The notes beneath the pieces are model-generated. The model saw only the letters and a program-made list of their open reading frames with translations, was not told where the DNA came from and did no database searches. Below, one piece after another: positions 8,337 to 16,733 of a stretch of DNA of 64,000 nucleotides. The stretch spans positions 86,129 through 150,128 of the IMG/VR virus record IMGVR_UViG_3300013101_002049; one strand, written 5' to 3'. The stretch is from a virus. Position 1 is the stretch's first letter. The number at the start of each line of letters is the position of its first letter. The translations under genes and the position numbers were made by a program.

Positions 8337-10367
8337 ATGGCATATGAAAAACCACCTATAAATAGAGTACCTTTTAGGTTTAGTTCAACTGGCTATTCAG
8401 CTCCAGATTTTAGTAATGAGCCATTTCAGTTCGGACTTAGACCTTCTCAGCAACAAACTGCTGATATGCGAGCTATGCTTGAGGTGTTTGGTAAATATTG
8501 CACCTCGACGTATACTTATGTTAAAGAAAGAAAAACATATGTTGTAGGTTACAGCGCTCACGGAGTACAAATTTTAAAAGGTAAAACGATTTATGGTGGT
8601 ATACGAGATCTTTGTGCATCGTTAGTAAGAACACCCCCATATTCAGATTTACCAGCATATATTTTTGTGGCCTATAATTTTCTTGATTTAAATGGTTATA
8701 TAAAAGCTACTATACAAGCCTACGCTGATTTGGTGGCTGAAGTTTATGGCGTACCTCCGTCGGATTTACCAGCTTTTATACATGGTTTTGATACTAGAAA
8801 TATCCCTGCTACTATTTATGGATGGGCTATAAAAGACCTACCGGCTTATATTGGTACTCATCCGCCAAGTGATTTGGCGGCTATTTTAAATGTAATTGAA
8901 ATAAGGAATTTGTCAGCGTCAATTACAGGTGAATGGTGGCACGGACAAGCTGATTTAGGGGCAGAATTTTATCGTATATGGGATCGTAAATATAAAGATT
9001 TACAGGCAATTTTACATGGTTGGCAAGAAGTTAATTTACCAGCTTATATTACTGCGGTTTATTTTAAAGATATTAATGCTCGAATTCAGAGTAGTACAAT
9101 AGTTGATTTGTTAGCTTATTTAAGCGCAGTCGCGCCAGTAGATTTGTCCGCTTTAATACATGGATTCGATACAAGAGATTTACCAGCTTATCTTACTGGT
9201 CAGTATGGTCCATATGATATACAAGCTTATTTGACCACTATACCTCCAAGAGATTTGAATGCGCGTATTAGAGGTTTTAAAGGAATAGAAGTTTCGTTTG
9301 ATTTACAAGGTATAGTCGGTGGTTGGGGTATCGGTGATTTGTCAGCGTATATTAATTCTATTAACTCAGTAGATTTGTCGGCGTATTTAAATCCTACAGG
9401 AAAGTCATCAGATATCGGTGCTTCAATTATACCTAATACCATTTTAATGAAACGAGCTATTCAGATCCCATTATTGGAACATAAAGATTTGAATGCATTA
9501 GTTAATTTTATGTGTTTTGGGTCAGGATATAAAGATTTATCAGCTTATGTTTATACACTTTATAAGTTAGATTTACCTGCTAATATTATAGGGTGGTATG
9601 GTAATACTTCTGATAATATTAAAGATTTAGGCGCTTATATAAATGCGGAAGATTATACCGTTCAAGATAAGTTTAATTTAAGATATGTTCCAGAGATAGA
9701 TAAGTATTCAAGATTAAAATTAAAATTTGGTGTACATGATAAGTACACAACTTGGGATACATTTAGAATATTATATGAAACTTATTATGCTAAAAATTTA
9801 CCTGCCTCTATAACAGGTGTGTTAACAAGCAGTGATTTAGGTGCCAGTTTAACAGCGGTTTTTGATTGGAATTACAGCGAATTGTCGGAATATGTTAAAC
9901 CTAAAACACACGAAGTGTTTATTAATATGGACAGATTCGAAGATCAATGGCGACGTTTCGTAGAATTAATGTTTGATAGAACTGGAACCACTCCATTTGA
10001 ATATTTTTATGTAAGTGGTACTCAGCGTGTATATAAAATTGATAGAACTCGTAAATGGACAATTTGGGTGGATGGGTATAGTCGGACAGAAAATAGTTTG
10101 GTTGAACGGGTTAATGTTCGACGTAAATATATATTTAATATGTCGCAATACAATACCGTTGATGAGGCTATAAGAGAATTAATGGAACGAGCGGCTCATC
10201 CAAGACGGGTGGATTTACCTGCGACTATAAATGCATTTTTTGAACCCCATTCAGATTTAACAGCATCTATTGTTTCTATCGAGAAATACACTTGGGTTAA
10301 ACATTTGACCGCTGAATTGAACGTAATTGAATATAAAGATTTGACCGCTGAAATAATTGGTAATTAA
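8337..10367 (+). CDS. DLxAxI-repeat phage structural protein
   Basis: 676 residues. The N-terminus (PPINRVPFRFSSTGYSAP, FQFG) carries the motif shared with the genes at 1831 and 3938. Residues about 91-440, 485-520 and 625-676 consist of about 30 copies of a 12-17 residue unit, [DN][LI]xAx[ILV] plus 6-11 variable residues (DLPAYITG, DLNARIRG, DLSAYINS, DLGASLTA). The regular hydrophobic spacing suggests a beta-solenoid or stacked fibre. Residues about 525-620 are non-repetitive (FEDQWRRFVELMFDRTG). I know no family with this repeat; a virion role is inferred. Confidence 0.65.
   Translation: MAYEKPPINRVPFRFSSTGYSAPDFSNEPFQFGLRPSQQQTADMRAMLEVFGKYCTSTYTYVKERKTYVVGYSAHGVQILKGKTIYGGIRDLCASLVRTPPYSDLPAYIFVAYNFLDLNGYIKATIQAYADLVAEVYGVPPSDLPAFIHGFDTRNIPATIYGWAIKDLPAYIGTHPPSDLAAILNVIEIRNLSASITGEWWHGQADLGAEFYRIWDRKYKDLQAILHGWQEVNLPAYITAVYFKDINARIQSSTIVDLLAYLSAVAPVDLSALIHGFDTRDLPAYLTGQYGPYDIQAYLTTIPPRDLNARIRGFKGIEVSFDLQGIVGGWGIGDLSAYINSINSVDLSAYLNPTGKSSDIGASIIPNTILMKRAIQIPLLEHKDLNALVNFMCFGSGYKDLSAYVYTLYKLDLPANIIGWYGNTSDNIKDLGAYINAEDYTVQDKFNLRYVPEIDKYSRLKLKFGVHDKYTTWDTFRILYETYYAKNLPASITGVLTSSDLGASLTAVFDWNYSELSEYVKPKTHEVFINMDRFEDQWRRFVELMFDRTGTTPFEYFYVSGTQRVYKIDRTRKWTIWVDGYSRTENSLVERVNVRRKYIFNMSQYNTVDEAIRELMERAAHPRRVDLPATINAFFEPHSDLTASIVSIEKYTWVKHLTAELNVIEYKDLTAEIIGN
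8607..10364 (+). repeat. degenerate DLxAxI coding repeat, about 30 units
   Basis: Short in-frame repeats encoding [DN][LI]xAx[ILV], mostly gat-tta-ccn-gct style codons, roughly every 36-50 bp. Dense from 8607 to about 9660, a pair near 9790-9900, then four units at 10207-10364. DNA copies are diverged while the amino-acid pattern is kept, which argues for selection on structure. Confidence 0.7.
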
Positions 10368-10379
10368 GTCATTTTTTGT

Positions 10380-10408
10380 CTAGCAAAATACGAATTTTAT
10401 TCTATAAT
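10380..10408 (+). promoter_or_regulatory. phage promoter, CTAGCA-17-TATAAT family
   Basis: CTAGCA at 10380-10385, 17-nt spacer ending ATTC, TATAAT at 10403-10408; the predicted start near 10415 gives a leader of about 30 nt with an AGGAG site before the thymidylate synthase gene at 10445. The same arrangement occurs at 37311, 47545, 54844, 55483 and 62691. It probably starts the 10.4 kb replication and nucleotide operon. Confidence 0.85.
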
Positions 10409-10444
10409 ATAGTTGAATCTCAATGATACAGGAGATAAAACTAT

Positions 10445-11098
10445 ATGAAATTAGAGTTTATTGAGGCAACAACTATTCCAGATAGTTGGTTTCAATCTGT
10501 TTATAAAATATTGGATTCTGGTAGAATTTATATAATAGATAGAGGCAGTTATGAAGGTCAACAGCGGTTAGAATTCGATCATATTACTATTCGTATAAAA
10601 TACCCCAATTCAAGACCCCTTCTTCCAGAATGTCCCCCTGGATGTGGTGTACCTAATCCTGCATCCAATGATTATCTTGAGGAATATCTTCCTTATTTAT
10701 TCACATCTTATAAACCAGCTAATACAATTTACACTTATGGTTCTTATCTTGAAAAACAAATAGAAAAAGTTATAGAAATATTTTCTAAAGGCTATCATGG
10801 TACCAATCAGGCTTGTATGACTGTTGGTGATACTGATTCTATTTTTCAATCTGATCCAGCTTGTTTGAAGATAATAGACTGTAGGGTTATAGACGATAAG
10901 TTAAATTTTATAATTTATTTTAGATCCAATGATTTATGGAATGGGTACCCAGTTAATATAGCTTCTTTACAGTTATTAAAGGAATATATTGCTGAGGCAT
11001 CCGGATTGGAAGATGGTGAAATAATATATAATAGTAAAGGTCTTCATTTATATAATCATGTGTGGGATATTGCTAAAGTAGTGGTGAATCATGAATAG
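10445..11098 (+). CDS. thymidylate synthase, archaeal-type
   Basis: 217 residues, close to the length of archaeal thymidylate synthases and shorter than bacterial ThyA. The core motifs are present: DPACLKIIDCRVIDDKLN (candidate catalytic Cys), YFRSNDLWNGYPVNIASLQL (substrate-binding RSxD and N) and SKGLHLYNHVW. In the known family these bind dUMP and phosphate and transfer the methylene group from folate. It lies in a nucleotide-metabolism operon with MazG, and dUTPase, RNR and dCMP deaminase occur elsewhere in the window. A hydroxymethylase variant acting on dCMP or dUMP cannot be excluded. Confidence 0.72.
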   Translation: MKLEFIEATTIPDSWFQSVYKILDSGRIYIIDRGSYEGQQRLEFDHITIRIKYPNSRPLLPECPPGCGVPNPASNDYLEEYLPYLFTSYKPANTIYTYGSYLEKQIEKVIEIFSKGYHGTNQACMTVGDTDSIFQSDPACLKIIDCRVIDDKLNFIIYFRSNDLWNGYPVNIASLQLLKEYIAEASGLEDGEIIYNSKGLHLYNHVWDIAKVVVNHE

Positions 11099-11179
11099 TG
11101 GTAGTGTAAATATATCTATAGTAAATTTGATAAATTTTGGAAATTCCTATAATAATGGTTGTATATTAGGAGTTAAAAA

Positions 11180-11464
11180 ATGGTTGGTGAAGAAGAACTT
11201 GATAAATTATATAAAGATTGCGTAGAAACTTGGGGGGTTGAGGCCCAGTTGAGACAAGCGCAAGAGGAATGTGCTGAATTAATTATCGCTGTAAACCATT
11301 TTTTTAGAAATAGAAAAAGTGGTTTGGATGAGATAATTGAGGAATCTGCTGATGTTTTTTTAATGGTTAATCAAGTTATGGAAATAGTAGGTAGGGATAA
11401 GGTTATGGAAGTCGTATCTTATAAAGCAGGTAGGACTAACAGATTGTTAAAAGGAGATAGTTAG
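11180..11464 (+). CDS. mazG: MazG-like nucleotide pyrophosphohydrolase
   Basis: 94 residues, a single MazG domain. The metal-binding pattern is EECAELIIA (helix 1) and EESADVFLMV (helix 2, ExxD). The family hydrolyses NTPs or dNTPs to monophosphates; phage MazG proteins are proposed to adjust nucleotide pools or (p)ppGpp-type signals. Preceded by TTAGGAG, just after thymidylate synthase and directly before the sliding clamp, so probably part of the same transcript. Confidence 0.78.
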   Translation: MVGEEELDKLYKDCVETWGVEAQLRQAQEECAELIIAVNHFFRNRKSGLDEIIEESADVFLMVNQVMEIVGRDKVMEVVSYKAGRTNRLLKGDS

Positions 11465-11465
11465 T

Positions 11466-12596
11466 ATGGAATTTACAATACCAGTTGAGACATTACAGAA
11501 TGTTGTAAGCAGAATGTCTCATATAATTAAATTGACTTCTGATGATGTAACTAGTATGATGTCAATCGAAGTCTATGATGATAGAGTTAAGTTTTGTGGT
11601 ACAGGTGGCGCAGTGCATGTAGTTATGACTGCAAGAGATTGTGAAATTACAGATAAAGGTAAAATTTTATTACAGTTACGTGACGTTAGTAATTATGTAG
11701 GGAAATTTGTACCACTCAGCGATGGTTTTGGAACAGAAAGTTTTAAAATTATAGCGGATGACAGGGAGGGGTTTATCAAAACAAAAACACATTTTGTATC
11801 TGGAAAACCTTCCTATAGGAAGCTAAAATTTAAGACATTTAATACTGGATTACTACCAGCAATTAAAGATTTTGATGATGCTCAGTTAATCGTAAATAGT
11901 GATATTTTATTGGAAGGTCTTAGTAAAATTGTTCATTGTGTTGATCCAGGAGAAATACGTGAAGCTCTTGCGGGGGTATATATCGCAATAGATCAAGACA
12001 AAATAGTCTTTGCTGGTACAAATGGCATCAAATTAGCCGAAGCAAGATTAAATATTGTTGCAGATATAAAACAAGCTCAATATGTTTTAAAGTTCTCTAT
12101 GGCTAATGCGATGAAGCAGTTGTTAGACCATAATTCACAGGTATTTATGAAGTTCGAAGGTAAAGATGTTTACATTAAGTGTAATGATGTGTATATTTCT
12201 GGTGGTTTAGTTTTGAATGAACCATATCCGGATTACAAATCTACATTAAAATCATACGAAAAGATTATATCAATACCACGATATGATTTGGTTGATAGTG
12301 TATCAGCTTCTATCGGTGTTTTAGATCCTGAAGATAATAATCGTTTAACGATAAGATTTGAAGGTAATAAAATGATGTTGAAGAACGATAGGGTAGAAGC
12401 TGTTCATGAATTTGATTATCAATTTGAGCATGATTTAGATGTGGATATAAATGGGTCTTATTTGTTGTCTATGATTACTAATTTCATAGGTGAAAATTTA
12501 GAAATATGTTTTATTGATAACAACAAACCAATTATTTTTAGGTCTAAAGATAATCCTGATCATACCGCTTTGTTGATGTTATTAAGGAGACGTTAA
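11466..12596 (+). CDS. dnaN: DNA polymerase III sliding clamp (beta subunit)
   Basis: 376 residues, the usual length for DnaN. It opens EFTIPVETLQNVVSRMSHII and contains GVYIAIDQDKIVFAGTNGIKLAEA, the typical beta-clamp second-domain signature, and ends TALLMLLRRR, comparable to the usual MPMRL tail. It encircles DNA and tethers the polymerase. A matching clamp loader (37369) and family A polymerase (39345) are encoded downstream. The stop codon overlaps the start of the next gene (TAATG). Confidence 0.85.
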   Translation: MEFTIPVETLQNVVSRMSHIIKLTSDDVTSMMSIEVYDDRVKFCGTGGAVHVVMTARDCEITDKGKILLQLRDVSNYVGKFVPLSDGFGTESFKIIADDREGFIKTKTHFVSGKPSYRKLKFKTFNTGLLPAIKDFDDAQLIVNSDILLEGLSKIVHCVDPGEIREALAGVYIAIDQDKIVFAGTNGIKLAEARLNIVADIKQAQYVLKFSMANAMKQLLDHNSQVFMKFEGKDVYIKCNDVYISGGLVLNEPYPDYKSTLKSYEKIISIPRYDLVDSVSASIGVLDPEDNNRLTIRFEGNKMMLKNDRVEAVHEFDYQFEHDLDVDINGSYLLSMITNFIGENLEICFIDNNKPIIFRSKDNPDHTALLMLLRRR

Positions 12597-13162
12597 TGAT
12601 TGAAGATCAAACTAATTTATTTTCCGATGGGAAATCTATTGAAGAGGCTCGCATTGATGCTGCTAAAGATATATTGCTTGCGGCAGGATATCGTATAATT
12701 GATCCTATAATGATTAATGATCAGATAACAACACAAAAATGTTTGAGGGATTATTTTTATATGCGTTTGGATTCTAAATATCCAAATAGACGTTTATTAC
12801 GCCAGCCTAATATAAAATATGATATGCAGATGATTAGTCGATTTGTTAAATCTCAAATGGACGGTGCTAGTGAGAAACGTGCAATACAGGAATGTGTTAG
12901 AATTATTGATGCATTATTTAATTATGAGGAAGAATTTAATTTTAAATATCCTATATCTGATATAGGCATTTTAGGTCAAGGTAAATTGGCGTGGATTACA
13001 GAAAAAGCTCTTATAATTCTTGATAAAAAACGTCATGAGAAAATTGAAAAAGAAATGTATAAAAAAGCCGATGAAATAGAAAATGCTTGTGATGTTGATG
13101 TGGAAGAAAGAATACGTAGTTTAGACGCTTTGTTAGAAAATATGGGGGCTAATAATGGTTAA
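12596..13162 (+). CDS. hypothetical protein between clamp and RecA
   Basis: 188 residues; not recognised. The C-terminal third is charged and probably helical (KKRHEKIEKEMYKKADEIENA). No cysteine cluster, Walker motif or membrane segment. It starts within the dnaN stop and overlaps recA by 8 bp, so it is tightly co-translated with replication genes; a helicase-loading or DNA-binding accessory role would fit but is only a guess from position. Confidence 0.6.
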   Translation: MIEDQTNLFSDGKSIEEARIDAAKDILLAAGYRIIDPIMINDQITTQKCLRDYFYMRLDSKYPNRRLLRQPNIKYDMQMISRFVKSQMDGASEKRAIQECVRIIDALFNYEEEFNFKYPISDIGILGQGKLAWITEKALIILDKKRHEKIEKEMYKKADEIENACDVDVEERIRSLDALLENMGANNG

Positions 13163-14201
13163 AAAGAAAGAAAAGGATAAGGAAAAGCCTAAAAAAATGG
13201 TTAATTTGTTACAACTTGCTGAAAAAACCATTGAAAAAAAGTATGGTAAGGGCATAATTAGCAGTTTAGGTGAGCATGAGGACTTAATTATAGATGCTAT
13301 TTCAACCGGTTGTTTATCATTGGATGCGGCTTTAGGCATTGGGGGGTTTGCTCGAGGTCGTTTGTATGAGGTGTTTGGTCCTCATAGTAGTGGTAAATCT
13401 ACCTTAGCACTTAGTGTTATTATGCAAGCATTATTAAGATCTTTGGTAGTAGTGTATATAGATGCTGAACATGCTCTTGATCCTAAATTGGTAAGAAATA
13501 TGGGAAAACAAGTCGGGGTGGATGCAGACCAGATCAAACTAGTGCAAGCATATACTGGTGACGATAATTTACAAATTGCGGAAGAGTTAATGAAAACTGG
13601 CGAAGTAGATATTGTTGTTGTTGATAGTGTATCGGCACTTTTACCAAAAGGCATGGCTGAGGGTGAGATTGGTGATAATTATATTGGCCAATTAGCAAGG
13701 TTGATGAGTAAAGCTTGTAATAAACTTACACCGGTAGCTAATCGCACTAATACTCTTTTAATTTTTATTAATCAGATTAGACATGATATTGGTAAATGGG
13801 GTGATAGTCGAGTACCTACAGGTGGAGAGGCATTGGCTTTTTATGCAACTGGACGTATACGTGTTGAAGGTGGTGAAAGTAAATCCACACGTATTTTGAA
13901 TGATGATGGTGTGGTAATCGGTCATGAAAGTAATTTTTTAGTGATAAAAAACAAACTTGCTGCTCCTTGGAGAACAGCTAAAATAAATTTGATTTATGGA
14001 CAGGGGTATGATTTTGCAGCTGAAGTAGTAAATTTATCTATTGATTTTGGTCTTATAGAACAATCTGGTGCGTGGTTTGAGGCTGATGGTTATCGTATAC
14101 AAGGTAAGAAGAATTTGGTTGATTTATTTAGGGAAAAACCTGAATTGTATACTGATTATCGTAGTAAATGCATGGCTATGGTGGGGCTAAAAGATGAGTA
14201 A
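13155..14201 (+). CDS. recA: RecA recombinase
   Basis: 348 residues. Walker A GPHSSGKST at about 75-83, IDAEHALDP, Walker B VVVDSVSALLPK, the L1/L2 regions around GQLARLMSKA and FINQIR, then GGEALAFYA. This is a full bacterial-type RecA rather than a T4 UvsX-like protein. It forms filaments on single-stranded DNA for strand exchange. The N-terminus is Lys-rich (VKKKEKDKEKPKK), an unusual extension. It overlaps its neighbours on both sides and has GGGGGC upstream of the ATG. Confidence 0.92.
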   Translation: MVKKKEKDKEKPKKMVNLLQLAEKTIEKKYGKGIISSLGEHEDLIIDAISTGCLSLDAALGIGGFARGRLYEVFGPHSSGKSTLALSVIMQALLRSLVVVYIDAEHALDPKLVRNMGKQVGVDADQIKLVQAYTGDDNLQIAEELMKTGEVDIVVVDSVSALLPKGMAEGEIGDNYIGQLARLMSKACNKLTPVANRTNTLLIFINQIRHDIGKWGDSRVPTGGEALAFYATGRIRVEGGESKSTRILNDDGVVIGHESNFLVIKNKLAAPWRTAKINLIYGQGYDFAAEVVNLSIDFGLIEQSGAWFEADGYRIQGKKNLVDLFREKPELYTDYRSKCMAMVGLKDE

Positions 14202-14538
14202 GCAATCCAATGACATTTACGATTTGTTAGTTAAAACATTTCCATATAGTATAGTGAAAAAGGAATATTATATTAAATACAAAGGGCAAAAATTGTTTTT
14301 TGATTTTTATGTCAAGGACTTTAATTTATTGTTTGAAGTTCAAGGTCGGCAGCATAGTGAATATGTAAGTCATTTTCACGGCAATCGTCAGGGATTTCTG
14401 GAAACTAAACGGCGTGATAATCTCAAAATTCAGTATTGTCAAGAAAATGATTTGGATTTAATAACGATTAACTATGATGAAGAAATAATTACATCAGATG
14501 AATTGATTGAAAAGATAAATAGTATATTGAGTCGATAG
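14194..14538 (+). CDS. small PD-(D/E)XK / Vsr-like endonuclease
   Basis: 114 residues. YKGQKLFFDFYVKDFNLLFEVQGRQH gives the D...ExQ core of small PD-(D/E)XK nucleases, followed by TKRRDNLKIQYCQENDLDLITI, the R..D.K(k)..c...g..li.i tail seen in Vsr/DUF559-type proteins. It probably nicks or cuts DNA; next to recA it may serve recombination or repair. The exact family is uncertain. It overlaps the recA stop by 8 bp. Confidence 0.65.
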   Translation: MSKQSNDIYDLLVKTFPYSIVKKEYYIKYKGQKLFFDFYVKDFNLLFEVQGRQHSEYVSHFHGNRQGFLETKRRDNLKIQYCQENDLDLITINYDEEIITSDELIEKINSILSR

Positions 14539-14551
14539 AGGTAATATTTTT

Positions 14552-14809
14552 ATGGTAGATATAATAATTAAAGATCAGAAAGATGATATATTAGATAAAG
14601 ATTGCCCTGATTTTGTTTCGTTGGAAGATGGAACAATAATAGGTGATAAGAAATATTGTAATCTTTCATTTCAATGTAAACAAATTGGTTTTTACTCTGA
14701 GTATTGTGAATTTTTTGATGAAGAAGGTAATGTGGTACTTAAAGATTATCTATGTACTGGTAAAAGGTTGAAGCCAGGGGAAGCCACTAAAGATGAGGAA
14801 GCCAGATAA
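14552..14809 (+). CDS. hypothetical small protein with cysteines
   Basis: 85 residues, not recognised. Four Cys are spread through it (KDCPDF, KYCNLSFQCKQ, EYCEFF, YLCTGK), consistent with a small metal-bound or disulfide fold but not a standard zinc ribbon. Acidic N-terminus. It sits between the endonuclease and a coiled-coil protein in the replication operon and its last base is the first base of the next gene's start. Confidence 0.5.
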   Translation: MVDIIIKDQKDDILDKDCPDFVSLEDGTIIGDKKYCNLSFQCKQIGFYSEYCEFFDEEGNVVLKDYLCTGKRLKPGEATKDEEAR

Positions 14810-15279
14810 TGAATATGCCTGATTATTTAAAGCGACGTTCAGAAGAACTTTTACTTGACAAGATGCCAAGGAATGGACATATTATGGATGAAATATTTCA
14901 ATTTGATGTAAGGAATTTGGAATCAACCACTTCGCTTAAAATAAGTCAGTTTGTTATTGGTTTATCTCAGTTTTTGATTTACTTTGGCTCACAGATTAAC
15001 CAAACTAAAGTAGCATTGATGCGGAAACGTAATGTAATTGATTCATATATAGATAAATCTGATATAAAGGCTAGAACTAAAGCTGAAAAGCGCTGTAAGG
15101 TTATTGATTCTAATCCAGAATTACAGCAGATTGAATTGGGTATAGAATTAGCCGAACAAGAGTTAGCATTGGTTGAAAATAGAGAGAAGTATTTAATAGA
15201 ATTAATTAATAGTTTTAAACGTGAACTGACTCGTCGCGAAAATGAATTAAAATTAATTAGAACTGAGAGAAGATCATAA
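14809..15279 (+). CDS. coiled-coil protein upstream of helicase
   Basis: 156 residues, largely helical with a charged second half (LQQIELGIELAEQELALVEN, INSFKRELTRRENELKLI) likely to form a coiled coil. Position next to recA and directly before dnaB, and the size, are like recombination mediators of the UvsY kind, but I see no sequence signature, so this is only a possibility. Starts on the preceding stop (ATAATGAAT) and overlaps the helicase start. Confidence 0.55.
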   Translation: MNMPDYLKRRSEELLLDKMPRNGHIMDEIFQFDVRNLESTTSLKISQFVIGLSQFLIYFGSQINQTKVALMRKRNVIDSYIDKSDIKARTKAEKRCKVIDSNPELQQIELGIELAEQELALVENREKYLIELINSFKRELTRRENELKLIRTERRS

Positions 15280-16733
15280 TGAGTGAGGGTATCAAAAATT
15301 TATTTTGCCGTGCTATATATGAACGTGCAGTTTTAGCGTATTGTTTTAGATCAGCCGATAATTATTATACAATTACGTCTATAGTTTCTGGTGATGATTT
15401 TCTTAGTCCTGAGCATAAACTTATTTTCACTATTTTAGGAACATTAATCAAGCGCGGCGTATCATCATTCGATAGTACTTTGGTAATTAATGAGGCTAAA
15501 ACTGATGGTGTTTTAAAGCAAGTTGGTGGATATGAGTATGTAGATGCTGTTATAGGTACAGATGTAAGTGATGGTAATTTAGAATATTATGTTAAAAAAT
15601 TACTTGATGCAAGCACGAAATACAAACTTTATAATCGCTTAAAAAAGCACTGCCGTACTTTAGAAGATAAAGCACAAGACGAAGATATCACTTCTGATAA
15701 TTTGATGAATTTGGCTGAGTCAGATATTATGGATTTGTCGATGCAATCAAAGTTTGTTAAAGAACCCAAAAATTTATCTGATGGTTTGGAAGAATATATT
15801 GAAGAGCGACGTAATAATCCGATTGAATATTGTGGTATTAGTAGTGGTTTTCCGATAGTTGATAAGCGCATAGATGGATTAGTTCCTGGAACATTACATG
15901 TTATTTGTGCTCGACCAAAAGAAGGTAAGAGTACGTTTTTATCTTGTGTAAGTTCCTATGTAGCTTATAATTTGCGTAAGCCGGTATTATACGTGGATAC
16001 TGAAATGCCTTTTGAACAATGGCGAGATAGAATAGTTTCAATGCTTTCTGGTGTTCCTGAAAGACGTGTAAAACATGGTGGATATAACGATGATGAATAT
16101 GAACGTATATCAAAAGCATTAACTCTCATCAAAGGTAGTAAATTGTTCCATGAATTTATGCCTGGTTATGATGTTGATAAATTAATATCAGTTTATAAAA
16201 AGTATAAGTATAAAGAAGATATTGGTTTAGCAGTCTTTGATTACATTAAAGCACCTTCTGGATCAGATTTTCAGAATAAGAAGGAGTATCAAATCATCGG
16301 CGATGTAACCACTGCATTGAAAGATTTGTCAGGTGAATTAGATATACCAGTATTGGCTGCTAATCAGATTAATCGACAAGAAGATATTGCTGATAGTGAT
16401 AGAGTATTGAGATATGCAGATGTTATAGCTTTTTTTCGAAGACGTACTGCTGAAGAGTTAAAGGATATTGAAGATAAATACGCGCCATTTCATAATGATT
16501 ACGGTACGTATAAGTTGTGGATAAAAGAAAGTCGTAGGGGTGGTCATACACCACCCGACGGTATTGGGTTTTCATTTAAAAAACGAATGTTATTGGTGCA
16601 TGAATCTAAGCGACAACTGATAGATTACGATAGTTCTGAATATAATGAAAAAGAGGAAGTTGAAGATGAACACAGTACTCCAGATGCAACCGACAGCACA
16701 GTGGAGAAAGCCGATGGAAAGTCGTATTTCTAA
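15279..16733 (+). CDS. dnaB: replicative DNA helicase, DnaB-like
   Basis: 484 residues. N-terminal domain (RAIYERAVLAYCF ... DDFLSPEHKLIFTIL) and RecA-like C-terminal domain with Walker A ARPKEGKST (about 210-218), Walker B VLYVDTEMP and VFDYIKAP, and PVLAANQINRQ. The hexamer unwinds the fork ahead of the polymerase. The typical Arg finger region is less clear (YADVIAFFRRR). Acidic, low-complexity C-terminus (EKEEVEDEHSTPDATDS), whose DNA overlaps the start of the primase gene. Confidence 0.88.
   Translation: MSEGIKNLFCRAIYERAVLAYCFRSADNYYTITSIVSGDDFLSPEHKLIFTILGTLIKRGVSSFDSTLVINEAKTDGVLKQVGGYEYVDAVIGTDVSDGNLEYYVKKLLDASTKYKLYNRLKKHCRTLEDKAQDEDITSDNLMNLAESDIMDLSMQSKFVKEPKNLSDGLEEYIEERRNNPIEYCGISSGFPIVDKRIDGLVPGTLHVICARPKEGKSTFLSCVSSYVAYNLRKPVLYVDTEMPFEQWRDRIVSMLSGVPERRVKHGGYNDDEYERISKALTLIKGSKLFHEFMPGYDVDKLISVYKKYKYKEDIGLAVFDYIKAPSGSDFQNKKEYQIIGDVTTALKDLSGELDIPVLAANQINRQEDIADSDRVLRYADVIAFFRRRTAEELKDIEDKYAPFHNDYGTYKLWIKESRRGGHTPPDGIGFSFKKRMLLVHESKRQLIDYDSSEYNEKEEVEDEHSTPDATDSTVEKADGKSYF

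Noticed and set aside
8607-10364. Possible CRISPR-like spaced repeats
   Set aside because: Units are in-frame coding repeats of variable spacing and diverged DNA; there are no identical repeats with unique spacers and no cas genes. The RecB/Cas4-like nuclease at 18966 sits in a replication operon.
11127-11153. TTGATA-15-TATAAT before mazG
   Set aside because: The spacer is short (15) and CTAGCA is absent; in AT-rich DNA this is expected by chance. The upstream phage promoter at 10380 can serve mazG.
11090-11215. Open frame starting at the ATG at 11090 and running into mazG
   Set aside because: It shares much of mazG in another frame, has no ribosome site and no recognisable product.
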